Notes: generated by a model not told the origin, from the sequence alone. A stretch of DNA of 64,000 nt from Choanephora cucurbitarum (GCA_025331435.1 JAIWNI010000005.1:186001-250000); one strand, 5' to 3'. Numbered from the stretch's first letter, positions 1 to 10,751 are shown. Made by a program: numbers and translations.

Positions 1-3000
1 TTATTTTCCTTTTAGCATTTACCTAATCGACATGTTCTCGAACAGAACACAGGTGGTTTCTGTGTCCGCAGAACAGTATTCAGGCAGCTAAATGAAAAGA
101 GTCTTCCATTAAACAACTATGCAGTATCTATCAATATGTACACATACGCATAACCAATTCTTCCTTTAAATTCGTGTGGATTAGGATGGACATATCGACT
201 AGTATCCATTACCCTTGTCGTCTGCTTTTCCTTTGTCTTCTTTGTCACTTTTGAATCGTCAGTCTGCAAAGTAGAGAATGTCTCAACTGTGATGGATGTA
301 ATTGCTTGTTTTGTCATAGTCAACTTTCTAAAGGTAATCTGTCTTCGTATAAAACTATGATTTAAAATGAACATATAATCAGTTTATTTAAAAGAAAGAA
401 AGAAAAACGGAAAATGACAGCTACTAATATCGTGATCGATTATCAATGCTGAAATTGTGACTTATTGAAGTTATAGTATAGTGATTTCGAAATGGTTCGT
501 TCATTTCCTCCTCATATGTCATTTCCATCCTTAGTGGCCAATCAAATCAATCCCAAATATGTCATACTTTTCTTAGACTTGACAAGGCTTTTCGCTCTAG
601 AAAGAAGAAAGAGAGCCACCTTTAGAACAGAATTGTCAAGCTAATTGTTGCAAAAGTGCTTGGATTAGATGATATCTTAGAAAAAAAGAGTAAGGCTTAA
701 TTGCCTCTAATGCATATCCGCGGTATTTTATGCTTTGTTTTTTTGCGTAGTAAATCTTCTCTCGACGGATACTTGAATATTTAAAGAGACTTACTCAAAA
801 AAAAAAAAAAAAAAAAGGATTGATTAGTTTAATGGCATGTATCCTTATGAGGGATGAAGAGAGCCAATGAAGTTCATTGAGTGTATTTTTATGTCAACAT
901 TTAATGAACATTATCCGTTGCTTGAATGGAGTGTGTATGCTACAGATGCCATCCAATTAGCCTATTCTTTATTATGTGGTCAATTAAGAGAGAAGGTACG
1001 ATTGGTTAGACTAAACCATATTACAAGTTGGATTGTAAGTTGAATTGGCATCAATGGGCCCTTTTAGTCGTTTATTGCATTTCTGTTTAGACGAAATAAG
1101 ATTTTGCTAATTTAAGCAACTAAAATCCTGGAAGAGATAAGCATGCGTATGTAAATGATATTATCGGACAGGTTGTTTACGATAAACAACACGAAACACA
1201 AAGAAGAAAGAACAGAAAAAAGGGACGATTGATGACAGAAAAGAGCTGTTAACTTTGCAAATATAAAGCAACCTTTATAATCAAAACTACCATTTAGCTC
1301 AATTTGTCAAAGTAAAGAACCATTACGGCTTCAAATACATATTCGTTAGAATGCATGTTTTTCTAATGGAACAGAAGCAATGGCTTGAATTGAATCTATC
1401 AGCTCGCAACATGCCACTCTTCATACTTTCCGATGATTTTGATCCTCAAATTGACATACGTGAATGTATAGCTTTACCAGAACAGTTTGCTTTGTTCTAG
1501 TCAGTTTTCTTTTTTTTCCTTTTACAGTCCTGCCTATCTTTGATCCAAATTAAATGAACTGCTTTCTTTATTGTATATCGAAGCAGGCTTATTGTTTTTT
1601 TATGCTTCTCCAAAAGAAGATGTAAAGCATTGATTGATTTAGCAGGTTGACATTGAGTCCTTTGATCTACAAAATGCTTGAGAAAAGTGGTTTTATTGTT
1701 TTCGTTGAATCTTTTGTATGTTACTCGTACAGTTTGTACTAAAAGTACACATAAATGTATCAATTGCTCTATATACTTCGAAATAGAAACGAATGACTTT
1801 AGGGCCACTTCGTGTAATGAATGGCTCATTGAGAGCGTTGAGATAAGATAGCACTGTATTACACGACTGCAATCAACATAGGCTGAGAAATATACTTTAT
1901 GCTAAAAGAAAAAGGAGTTGAACCCCTGCATATCATGTTCAGGATCAACCAAAATCACCTTTGTAGTTTGATGCGAAGACAAATCTGTATCGTCAAGGTG
2001 TTATATAGCTTTGCGCAAAACTAGAAAGATAAAAGGAGGTAGGTATGCTGCTTCACTCATATCCGTGGACAGTGTTTTTCTGTTTTCTTTCTATAGCCTT
2101 TTCTTTCTTTATCCTCTACATATCTACACTTTGCTTGTAAACGAGGCAATAAGAGTAAACAATATGTTTTATGCTGAACTATCTGTACTACACGGTGGTT
2201 ACCAGCAAACCATTTATTGTATTTACCAGGCGAGCCCTATCACCTTTTCCTTGTGTTCTACGTCAGCGTCAGTCATCGAATCTAAAAGTCTTGACAGATA
2301 GATAGTTTCCTTCCTAAATCAATCAGTCTTAGATCATAAAACCTGATGTTTCCACTCATATATTGTCATCCGTATTTCATTAGTACAAACATTTTGAACA
2401 AGATATTATCTTTATCAAGCCTGCCCCTACTTGAGCTCAATAGAAGCAATTTCTCTTCAGCTTTACAGCACATCCGAAGTCAATCTATCTGGCTCGACTT
2501 ATAATCAAAGATCTTAAACGATACATCTAAACGACCAACAAAGTTAGCAAGTTACTTTTTTGATAATAAAACACTTACCCAAGTCGCTTATTATACTTTG
2601 CATACAGCCAGCGCTTCGCTTCGCTTACAAAGAGACGCCATTTTGTTGTTGGAATTAGTGTTGAAGTAACTGATGGTTCTTGAGAAAGCAAGGAGGGTAT
2701 GCTGGAAGAGTAAAATTACTATTACAGAAACGGCAATAGCAAGGGAAGACATTTTATCTCTCTTGAACTTGCAATGCAACGATCTCGAACAGAAGGACAG
2801 TTAAAGTTGTAGCAGATCAAAAAAAACCTTTGATTTCCCTACAGGTTACTTTGTCTTGCTTTATAATACGTGCTTTTCCATGAGTAAGTGTGTTAATACA
2901 ACAGGTACATGTCTGTGAAGTATGGTTCTCATTCACGATACATACAGTTGCATACCTTACATGTATGTCTTGCTTTCAAGTACCACTATACTTTAGATTA

Positions 3001-3743
3001 TTTCGAATTCTTGAGCTTGCGCCATACCCGCAGCCACTAATCATTATTACTAAGATCTTTTCTTTCACTTCCTTCCCTTCTTTTCTACAGATATTTTCTT
3101 AAGAGGAATCAACCTTCAGATATGCCTAACATTACGAAACTATAGAATTGTACAAGAAGTGCGTTGAAATTGTTCAATGATTCAGTGCAAACCATACAAT
3201 TCAGTTTTAAAGATTAACATGAATAGATGACAATTCATGCAAACAATTTCATTGTCCTTATTGAAACTCATCTCAAAAAGTTATAGCTGTTAAGATCAAC
3301 AAATCTTTGATAGATAATGCATAGTATGTAGATGCTCTATCTTTCTGTCACAAGATAAGCCGTTTTATCTCAGAATACAATAGCAATGAGCTGCTTTTTA
3401 TATGCAACGATCGAATAGAGAGTCTCAATTCTGAACTTAAATAAAAGTTCATCAACTGAACCAAAGTTACACTTTTCATTATAGAGCACCTCTTTATGAA
3501 AACATATTTTGTATCTTTTACCAGACCCTGAATGTTGGGAAGGCATGAAAACCAAAGTGCCTCAAAACTCATATGCATTGATTTTCTTTGATTCTCCTCA
3601 CAATTAGAAAAGATTTCCCGCAATGCCTTGTGACAGTCTTAGTCATTTTATTCGACTTTAAAGTTTCGGCATTTCAAAATAGAATATAAAAAGGGCAACT
3701 ATATTCCACATAGCATATACAGACTTTTTGTTCATGGGAAAAA
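1..3743. other. Gene-poor stretch with coding-like scraps
   Basis: No complete gene could be built here. The most coding-like piece is on the plus strand at about 893-996, reading STFNEHYPLLEWSVYATDAI and onward to a GT donor; an exon at about 1041-1091 (LNWHQWALLVVYCISV then stop) can follow in phase. No start or family could be assigned. A short minus-strand frame at 2591-2752 starts with a hydrophobic, signal-like stretch (MSSLAIAVSVIVILLF) and may be a small secreted peptide or chance. The rest is AT-rich with simple A/T runs. Confidence 0.3.
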
Positions 3744-4479
<736 letters not shown>

Positions 4480-4673
4480 GTGGTTTGGACAACTTCCTTT
4501 TGTTCTAATAAAGAAAGTCTTGTAGAGCTTGGCGAAAGTAAATCCAACAAGTGATTATAATAGAGTTTGAGTGCTTCTTAGTTTGCTGACTGTATACCTG
4601 TTAATTTTCTAAGTAATAGCACTTTAATAACTACAAAAGTTACCATAAATCACATACGTCTCTGGCGAAAACT

Positions 4674-5332
4674 TGATTGAACCTTCGTGTTTGCGTCTTA
4701 CTGAGATCAATAACAACTACTTTGTTGGTATCCCTAAAGAACTGGTTCGTACATTGAGACAAGCGAAAACAACCAAATCGATGTTTCTTCATAATTCCTG
4801 ATATATGGAAACACTACTTTCGCAAGACTCATTCCTCCATTTCACAATAATTTATGTATACCATTTGATCGATTATACAATGAGCTTGGAGATAGCATTC
4901 AAGTTGAAAAGCATACTCAAAGACTACCTGGATATTTCTGCTTGGCTTTAAACCAACAAAACTCAGTAACGGTAAGAAAGCAAAGACTTCTTTTTGGTTT
5001 GCAATTCGTAAACCTTGTAAAATCTAACTGCTTTCAACCTCTGTTGCATCAGAGAGTTAGAGAACATATATTGGGGAGCATTTGATCACTTGCCTTTTGT
5101 CGTTGGTTGAAAAGAAAGTATTGGCTTCAAGTTCTGAAAACATTGTTGATCATAAAGTTAAAAGTATACATACAAACTTAAAAGTGCCGTTTCATCTTAT
5201 GTATTATACAGAACAGGTCCAAAGAGAACGATGTGATTGCAGAGGATTTAGTGAAGGAAGATACGAAGCTTTTTGATGCGGTTATTAAGAGTACATTAAG
5301 ATTGAATCATAAATAGAAATTCTGGGATACAG
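4674..5332 (+). CDS. Unassigned spliced gene candidate (partial model)
   Basis: I do not recognise this protein. Several coding-like blocks run on the plus strand: about 4674-4782 (CLRLTEINNNYFVGIPKELV and onward), then about 4829-4972 (LIPPFHNNLCIPFDRLYNEL and onward to LNQQNSVT), then about 5060-5108 (LENIYWGAFDHLPFVV), and finally about 5215-5317 ending NRSKENDVIAEDLVKEDTKL through TLRLNHK and a stop. A 44-nt GT-AG intron joins blocks one and two in phase, and a GTAAGA donor joins two and three. I could not place the last junction or a start codon cleanly, so it could be a gene with an unusual intron or a decaying copy. The start is upstream of, or hidden before, the first block. Confidence 0.35.
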
Positions 5333-5863
5333 TTTACCTGTTGTTGTCAGTGATTTCTGATACAATAGAAAAAATAGTATTGATACTATCCAGCCGGCTT
5401 ATCTACAGTAGCTGTTCCTCCTCATACAAACACCCATATCACAAAGCCATCAGAAACATTTCGAAGTACTACTTAAAGCTTTTATAACTACAATACCCAA
5501 CATAAATAAATCCTGTATTGACAGATCAAATTATGCTTATTTGATTTTAAGCATTGCATGTTAGATACTGTTTCTTTTCTTTTTACATGAAAGCCTACTT
5601 CTTTGAGAAGGATTGTTTTTAGTGTTCAAGGATGTTGCATTAGACAGAGCAAACTAAACTAATCAAGAGCTCCATTTACAAAAGTAAACCATAGTGATTC
5701 TGATATTTAGTGCAGAAAAGAACAAAAATCCTTGTATTATGTAATAATCACACCGAACAATTTGTAAAACAACTATCCGAGCCGCATATTTACCGGACAT
5801 TTGCCGGACAAATAGCCAAATTTATAGCGTCATTATTGTGCAACTGGTTTCTACTAACAAGTA
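5333..5863. other. Intergenic region upstream of the original tRNA-Tyr locus
   Basis: No gene seen. This is the original 5' flank of the tRNA-Tyr gene before the retrotransposon insertion, because it directly precedes the 15-bp tRNA fragment at 5864-5878. Confidence 0.5.
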
Positions 5864-5878
5864 CCGGCCTTAGCTCAG
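5864..5878 (+). repeat. Target-site duplication, left copy (tRNA-Tyr 5' fragment)
   Basis: The 15 bases ccggccttagctcag are identical to the first 15 nucleotides of the tRNA-Tyr gene at 10659-10673. The match stops exactly at both ends: the preceding bases differ (a versus c) and the following bases differ (gtgaaac versus ttggtag). This is the upstream copy of the insertion target and is all that is left of the tRNA on this side. Confidence 0.9.
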
Positions 5879-6158
5879 GTGAAACATTATATTTTATTAT
5901 ATACAACAATTCTTTGGGCAACTCTATGGAGCATAAGCCGAATTGGATGAACTAAACTAAATAAAAGAGTGGGAAAAAGTACAAAAAACCCAGCAGAAAA
6001 ACGAACAAAAGGGAAAAGAGGAAACAGAAGGACAGGAAGAGAGAGCAACAGAGTACTGAGACAACTTTAGAGCCCAAAGGCAGCACCAACGGATGGGAAC
6101 TTTGATAATCACTTACCACCGTGGTTGCGCAGTGAGCAGGCTAAAGAGGTCATTTTGT

Positions 6159-9100
6159 CTATGGAGAGATCGGAGGAGAAGGAGGAGAAGGAGGAGGAGG
6201 AGGAGGAAGCCATGATCCATTTGGATCAGGTTCTGGAGCGATGGTAGCAAGAGGATGCACCAGAGAGTCTATTGCATGAAGCAATTGGAGAAGAGAGGAC
6301 CAAAAAGGAGGGGGACCAGTGGAAGCCTTTACAGGCAGAGAGTTGAGGGCATGGTCGATCGGATGAACGCCAGCCGGAGGAGAAGGGAGGTCGAAAAAGA
6401 GGGATGGATCAAGTGCACTACAAGACAAGAAATGATCTCTTGAAATATAGGCACCGGAGAGGCAGGGACATTCTTCACGAAGATTCGCAAAGCGACCAAG
6501 ACGCCAACGAACAAGCCTACTGCGAGCAGTAGTTGTCATTGGGAGGTAGAGGATTGGATCCGGCTTTGAAGTGCACGGACGACAGGCACGCAAGAGGACA
6601 GCACGGCCACGAGAAGCTTGAGTTGCCATTTGGCGGTTGAACTGATCCTGCCAATATCGCCTAAAGTGAGCACGAAGCTCAACATTAGAGACAGGCGGTG
6701 GATCAGGGAGAGAGAGGTAGAGAGCATTCTGTTGAAGAAGCTTAGAGAGGCGAGGGTACCGTAGTTGATCACGTAAGAGCACAAGCAAGCAGTCATCAGG
6801 GAGGTATTGTACACGAAGGACGTACCTTGTGACAAGGACATTGTACCTATGAATCATGGCAGGCAGGCAAGTGATGTGTTTTGCTACTTGAAACCAAGAG
6901 CCACCAATGAACATACGGACCAGCCGGTTTTGAAGGTCATCGAGCTGTTTCATATCTGAAGAGGAGATACGGGCAATAGCCAGGCCATACTCTATCTTGG
7001 GACGGATAAAGCAGGCATACAGTCGAGAGGACAGGAGGAGAGAGAAGCCGTTACGGTGGACACCTACTGAGACCAGCAGGGCCATGGTCTTGACAGCCTT
7101 AGCTGCACGAAAAGAGACAAGATCTGGACCAGAAATGCCCTTTGAGCGAAAAGGTACACCGAGGTATACAAATTCGTCAACGAGCGGTAACGGTTCATCG
7201 TACAACGTCAATCGTGGGCCATCAGGTCGTGCGTTGAGGACAGCACATTTAGACGGACTCCAGCGATATCCGAGGGAGCGAGAATGCTCAGCAGCAATGT
7301 TCAGCATCCGTTGGACCTGACTACGAGAGCCAATGATCGCAACGTCGTCCGCAAAAAGAAGACAATTCAGAGGAATTGGAGAGGTAGAAGGCGAACCAGG
7401 TGGACATACCAAAGTAGTACCAGCCGAGGCAGCAGAGCGAAGCGCAGAGGGAAGAGAGTTGATGTACAGAGAGTACAGATGCGGGGAGAGAACAGAGCCT
7501 TGGAGAACACCAGTGACAGGAGAGAAAGGCGCAGAGGAATGGTTAGCGATCAGCACCGAAATCTGAACGTCATCAAACAAGTTGATGAGCAATCCGAGAA
7601 GTGGGCGAGGTAGAGAAGAATCAGCCAGAGCATTCCAGATGACACGTCGGTCAACAGTGTCATAAGCAGCCTTGATGTCAAGGAAAGCAACCACAGGACG
7701 GCAATGATTGGTAAGCAGGTAGTCATGCATCAAGTCATGCAAGCAGAGGGCTTGATCCAGAGGGCTACGCTGCGGGCGAAAGCCACCTTGCGCAATGTCA
7801 AGTGGAGGCGAGTGTTCATAGAGACAGTCAGAGATGGCAAACTCAAAGAGCTTACGCATAACCGACGTCAGAGAGATTGGCCGATAGTTTGCAGGATCAG
7901 AGGGATCGTTTTTCTTGTGTATCGGAAATACACTGGCTAGACGCCAGAGAGAAGGAGTGTAAGACCATTGATAACACAGAGAGAAGAAGAGAGAGAGGAG
8001 CGGGGCAAGGTCCGTTGCAACGGCCTTCAGCATTTCTGCTTTCAGGTGATCGCTACCCGGTGCCTTGCGTAGAGGTAACCGCTTGATGTGATCCATGATA
8101 GCATCTACAGAGAAAATGTCCAAATCATCAGGCAGAGCAAAAGGAAGCAAACTATCGTGAGGTGATGGAGCAGAAGGGCGAGCGTCAGGCGCAGGCAAAA
8201 GGGAACCGTTGTAGACAGTGGCCAAGTGAGAGGCCATGGTATCCACTGATGCAGCAGGACCGTCAGGATGAGCATAGGTTGATGAGCAGTCACGACGCCT
8301 TTTTATCCTTGAAAGAGTGGCCGTAGCTTTAGAGAAATCTTTTTCAAGTTGGGCACAGAAATTCTTCCAAGAGAGACGTTTTGCCTTTGATACCAAACGA
8401 CGGAACGAACGATGAGCATCAAGATGCAACGACCACCAGTACGCTTTGTCAACACCTAGGGCGTGACGCCACATACTATAACAGCGATCGCGTTCACGAG
8501 CAGCAGACTCGATTTCCGAAGTCCAGTATTTCTTCCACCACTTACCAGACCGAGGTGCTCTCACACCAACCGATCCATCCAAGGAATCGTAGAAGCACTC
8601 ATTAAGAGTAGCATTCAGACCATCAATGTCAGGGCGGCATGTAGGAGGAGAAGCAACCAGAGCGGACAGCGCATCACCCAAGGGCGAGACACTAGTCCTA
8701 AACCTGGACCTAAACAGAGCTAGCGGTTCCGTGTCTTGCAAGCGAGACAGGTTCCAAAGCCGTCTAGGAGCCAAGGTTGGCGCCGAAGCACCAGCAGCCA
8801 CAGACGCATAGTCGAAAGACAGAGTCAACAATCTATGGTCAGAGCCAAGAGACAAGTCAGATTCTACCACGATCTGAGCCGAACGCATATCCTTTTCAGG
8901 TATATTTGTTACGAACAGATCGATGATGCTACTCACTTCCCTTTCACGCCGAAACGTAGAAAAGGTAGCAACACCTGGAGAAAGAGACGAGTTAAGCACA
9001 GCCAACCCACATTGTTCAAGCCATGTTGCCATAGCAAGTCCACGGGGATTGGTAGCGGAATCACCGGTAAGAGCACCAAAACGAGCATTGAAGTCACCAC

Positions 9101-9530
9101 AGATAATGGAGTCAGAGTGAAGGGGGATTTGTTGTAAAGCGGATAACACCAGATCATTAGAGATACTGGGTGGAAAATAAACACAATGCACATTGACCTT
9201 ATCAATTTTCAGTGAAAGAGTGTATGCATTGAGGGAGGGAAGTTGAGAGACAGAGTGTTGGCAATGAGGAGAGATGAGTGCCGAAACACCACCAGAACCA
9301 CGGTTGTTTGCGTTTATTAGCTTCTTGCCATAGAGATGGTACTGAGACCACTCAACTGGAAGAAAGCCAGATGTGAGCCAAGTTTCTGTCACAAAGAGGA
9401 CATCGGTGTGGAGGACATGGGATAGGACATCGTGGATGGTTGAGGCCCGAAGGCCATTAGCATTCCAGATGCTTAGAGAGAAGGAGCGGAGAGGGGTGGG
9501 TATAGAGAAAGGATCTGTAAGAGGACTCAT
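6159..9530 (-). CDS. LINE ORF2: endonuclease and reverse transcriptase, 1,123 aa
   Basis: This is the enzyme of target-primed reverse transcription: the endonuclease nicks the target and the reverse transcriptase copies the element RNA. The N-terminal 240 residues form an APE-type endonuclease with IWNANGL near 21, TETWL near 48, GDFNARFG near 146 and SDHRLL near 229. The reverse transcriptase follows: APGSDHLKAEML (about 490), YRPISLTSV (about 555), FLDIKAAYDTVDR (about 620), GVLQGSVLSP (about 680) and the catalytic FADD at about 725-728. Near 1015-1032 a C-x-C...H-x4-C cluster (ECPCLSGAYISRDHFLSC) resembles the terminal zinc motif of other LINE ORF2s. No RNase H domain is visible. The C-terminus ends in an odd run of prolines and serines, encoded by GGA/GGAG repeats on the plus strand. 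The start ATG overlaps the ORF1 stop as TAATG. Confidence 0.95.
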   Translation of the reverse strand: MSPLTDPFSIPTPLRSFSLSIWNANGLRASTIHDVLSHVLHTDVLFVTETWLTSGFLPVEWSQYHLYGKKLINANNRGSGGVSALISPHCQHSVSQLPSLNAYTLSLKIDKVNVHCVYFPPSISNDLVLSALQQIPLHSDSIICGDFNARFGALTGDSATNPRGLAMATWLEQCGLAVLNSSLSPGVATFSTFRREREVSSIIDLFVTNIPEKDMRSAQIVVESDLSLGSDHRLLTLSFDYASVAAGASAPTLAPRRLWNLSRLQDTEPLALFRSRFRTSVSPLGDALSALVASPPTCRPDIDGLNATLNECFYDSLDGSVGVRAPRSGKWWKKYWTSEIESAARERDRCYSMWRHALGVDKAYWWSLHLDAHRSFRRLVSKAKRLSWKNFCAQLEKDFSKATATLSRIKRRRDCSSTYAHPDGPAASVDTMASHLATVYNGSLLPAPDARPSAPSPHDSLLPFALPDDLDIFSVDAIMDHIKRLPLRKAPGSDHLKAEMLKAVATDLAPLLSLFFSLCYQWSYTPSLWRLASVFPIHKKNDPSDPANYRPISLTSVMRKLFEFAISDCLYEHSPPLDIAQGGFRPQRSPLDQALCLHDLMHDYLLTNHCRPVVAFLDIKAAYDTVDRRVIWNALADSSLPRPLLGLLINLFDDVQISVLIANHSSAPFSPVTGVLQGSVLSPHLYSLYINSLPSALRSAASAGTTLVCPPGSPSTSPIPLNCLLFADDVAIIGSRSQVQRMLNIAAEHSRSLGYRWSPSKCAVLNARPDGPRLTLYDEPLPLVDEFVYLGVPFRSKGISGPDLVSFRAAKAVKTMALLVSVGVHRNGFSLLLSSRLYACFIRPKIEYGLAIARISSSDMKQLDDLQNRLVRMFIGGSWFQVAKHITCLPAMIHRYNVLVTRYVLRVQYLPDDCLLVLLRDQLRYPRLSKLLQQNALYLSLPDPPPVSNVELRAHFRRYWQDQFNRQMATQASRGRAVLLRACRPCTSKPDPILYLPMTTTARSRLVRWRLGRFANLREECPCLSGAYISRDHFLSCSALDPSLFFDLPSPPAGVHPIDHALNSLPVKASTGPPPFWSSLLQLLHAIDSLVHPLATIAPEPDPNGSWLPPPPPPSPPSPPISP

Positions 9531-9532
9531 TA
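9528..9532 (-). promoter_or_regulatory. TAATG stop-start junction between LINE ORF1 and ORF2
   Basis: On the minus strand the ORF1 stop TAA and the ORF2 ATG overlap in TAATG. UAAUG junctions are known to support termination-reinitiation in the insect LINE SART1; use of the same mechanism here is inferred. Confidence 0.75.
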
Positions 9533-10468
9533 AAGAGACATTACAGAATCACTATCGTCAGAGCCGGTCTTTGAGAAAGCAAAGGACTTGGCACGGGGAT
9601 CTTGAGCCTGTTGGCGAGAGTGAGCAGCGGCGACAGCAGAACGGAGATCGGTGTCATCGATCCATCCCCAATCCAAAAAGGAACGGGCAACAGAACCGAC
9701 AACAACAGGACGAAGGAAAGAGAGAGTGTCAAGAGCACGACCGTTAACCAGCTCATGCATTTGAGCGGCACGTTGGTCGACCGACAGAGAGGCAAACTTG
9801 GGATCAGCAAGGTTGGATGGATCCAAAGGATCGAAATCCTTCACAAGCTCAGCGCCAGCCTTCTGCATGACAGCAGTGAATTGCTCCACATACTGCACAT
9901 GCATCAGGACACCGAGAACACCAGAAGCAGGAAAAGAAATGTCAAGGACACGGCCGGTATCAACGCCAATGCGGCGAAGACGAGAACGAACCTCAGATCT
10001 ATTGATCTTACGAGAGCGGCCAAGGTAAACATATTTAAAGCCTTGAGGACCTTTGGCCCCAGGGCTCATAAAAGCACGAGCAGCAGCTACACGCTTTTTG
10101 GTAGAAGGTGCACGAGCCTTCTTGGCAGGTGCAGCAGCAGAGACAGGAGAGGAGAGAGCAGGTTTGGCAGCAGCAGCGGCCCAAGAAGAAGCAGAGGTAC
10201 CATTTGTATCATCTGATACAGAGCGTACAGGATTAGCTACCTGTGAGTTGACTAAATTGAGAAGTCTTTCATTCTCAGAGATTAGTTTTTTATTTTTTTC
10301 CTCAAGGGAAAAAATTTTTTCTTGAAGAGACTCGATATGTTTGAAGAGCCCATCATGTTGTTGAACCTGTTGTTGCAACTGCAACACAAGTGTCTGAAGA
10401 TGTTGCAAGTCAACGGGTTGATTGCGAACAAAAGAGGTGGGTGCAGTTTGTTGCATTGGTGTAGTCAT
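9530..10468 (-). CDS. LINE ORF1: coiled-coil RNA-binding-type protein, 312 aa
   Basis: First cistron of the retrotransposon, presumably the nucleic-acid chaperone that packages the element RNA. Residues of about 20-75 form a Gln/Leu-rich coiled coil with heptad leucines, followed by an Ala-rich, Lys-rich basic stretch (about 95-135) and a C-terminal domain (about 140-300) with a pattern like VYLGRSRKINRSEVRSRLRR. No CCHC knuckle or clear RRM is visible by eye, so the fold is uncertain. The start ATG at 10466-10468 follows a leader of about 190 nt. The stop TAA at 9530-9532 shares one base with the ORF2 start. Confidence 0.85.
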   Translation of the reverse strand: MTTPMQQTAPTSFVRNQPVDLQHLQTLVLQLQQQVQQHDGLFKHIESLQEKIFSLEEKNKKLISENERLLNLVNSQVANPVRSVSDDTNGTSASSWAAAAAKPALSSPVSAAAPAKKARAPSTKKRVAAARAFMSPGAKGPQGFKYVYLGRSRKINRSEVRSRLRRIGVDTGRVLDISFPASGVLGVLMHVQYVEQFTAVMQKAGAELVKDFDPLDPSNLADPKFASLSVDQRAAQMHELVNGRALDTLSFLRPVVVGSVARSFLDWGWIDDTDLRSAVAAAHSRQQAQDPRAKSFAFSKTGSDDSDSVMSL

Positions 10469-10651
10469 CTTGAAAACTAACTTTCAAAACGACTCGTATA
10501 AATGTGAAAATAGAGGTACTGGTGGTCTAAGCTTTGTTGCAAGTTATGTCTATGAGCGATGAGAGTGTTTGTGCGTTGCCAGTATACTTCTTGAGTGTAT
10601 GAGCAATGTAATTGGCTAGTTCTTGAGCTTCAAGTCACTACAAAAAAAAAA

Positions 10652-10658
10652 GTTTCAC
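10652..10658 (-). repeat. LINE 5' terminal heptamer (GTGAAAC)
   Basis: On the minus strand the element begins GTGAAAC followed by ten T. The inverse heptamer GTTTCAC closes its 3' end at 5879-5885, so the termini are a 7-bp inverted repeat. Chance cannot be excluded at this length. Confidence 0.6.
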
Positions 10659-10673
10659 CCGGCCTTAGCTCAG
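10659..10673 (+). repeat. Target-site duplication, right copy (part of intact tRNA-Tyr)
   Basis: Identical to 5864-5878. This copy forms tRNA nucleotides 1-15, so the insertion left a complete tRNA gene on this side. Confidence 0.9.
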
Positions 10674-10741
10674 TTGGTAGAGCGGAAGACTGTAGTTAAT
10701 CTGTCATCTTTAGGTCACTTGTTCGAATCAGGTAGGCCGGA
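10659..10741 (+). tRNA. tRNA-Tyr (anticodon GTA) with a 10-nt intron
   Basis: The 7-bp acceptor stem CCGGCCT pairs with AGGCCGG, with discriminator A at 10741. The D arm is GCTC/GAGC. The anticodon stem GAAGA pairs with TCTTT (one G-U), anticodon GTA lies at 10692-10694, and the T arm is ACTTG TTCGAAT CAGGT. A 10-nt intron at 10696-10705 sits after position 37, the usual eukaryotic place. The A and B boxes are intact. The gene lies immediately beside the 5' end of the antisense LINE. Confidence 0.92.
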
Positions 10742-10747
10742 CTTCTC

Positions 10748-10751
10748 TTTT
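10748..10751 (+). terminator. Pol III T-run terminator of tRNA-Tyr
   Basis: Four T residues seven bases after the mature tRNA end, the usual RNA polymerase III stop. Confidence 0.7.

Larger units (their letters stand above)
5879..10658 (-). mobile_element. Complete two-ORF non-LTR retrotransposon (LINE), antisense in a tRNA-Tyr gene
   Basis: The 4,780-bp element lies between two exact 15-bp target-site duplications. Reading along the minus strand: a 5' UTR of about 190 nt (10658 to 10469), ORF1 (312 aa), ORF2 (1,123 aa with apurinic-type endonuclease and reverse transcriptase), and a 3' UTR of about 280 nt. There is no poly(A) tail; the 3' end is AT-rich and finishes in GTTTCAC, the reverse complement of the 5' terminal GTGAAAC. 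Both ORFs are uninterrupted and all visible catalytic motifs are present, so this copy may be active or only recently inserted. LINEs are known in Mucoromycotina (for example the pericentric Grem-LINE1 family); whether this belongs to that family needs comparison. Confidence 0.93.

Noticed and set aside
1910..1960. T-loop-like ggggttcaactcc on the minus strand, a possible tRNA
   Set aside because: The remaining arms and acceptor stem do not pair, so no tRNA can be folded.
6255..9747. Many open frames on the opposite strand of the LINE
   Set aside because: Shadows of the GC-richer ORF1 and ORF2 coding sequence; no domains.
10641..10650. A10 run next to the tRNA as a LINE poly(A) tail
   Set aside because: It lies at the 5' end of the element, since the element is on the minus strand and reads as T10 there; the 3' end is at 5879 and has no poly(A).
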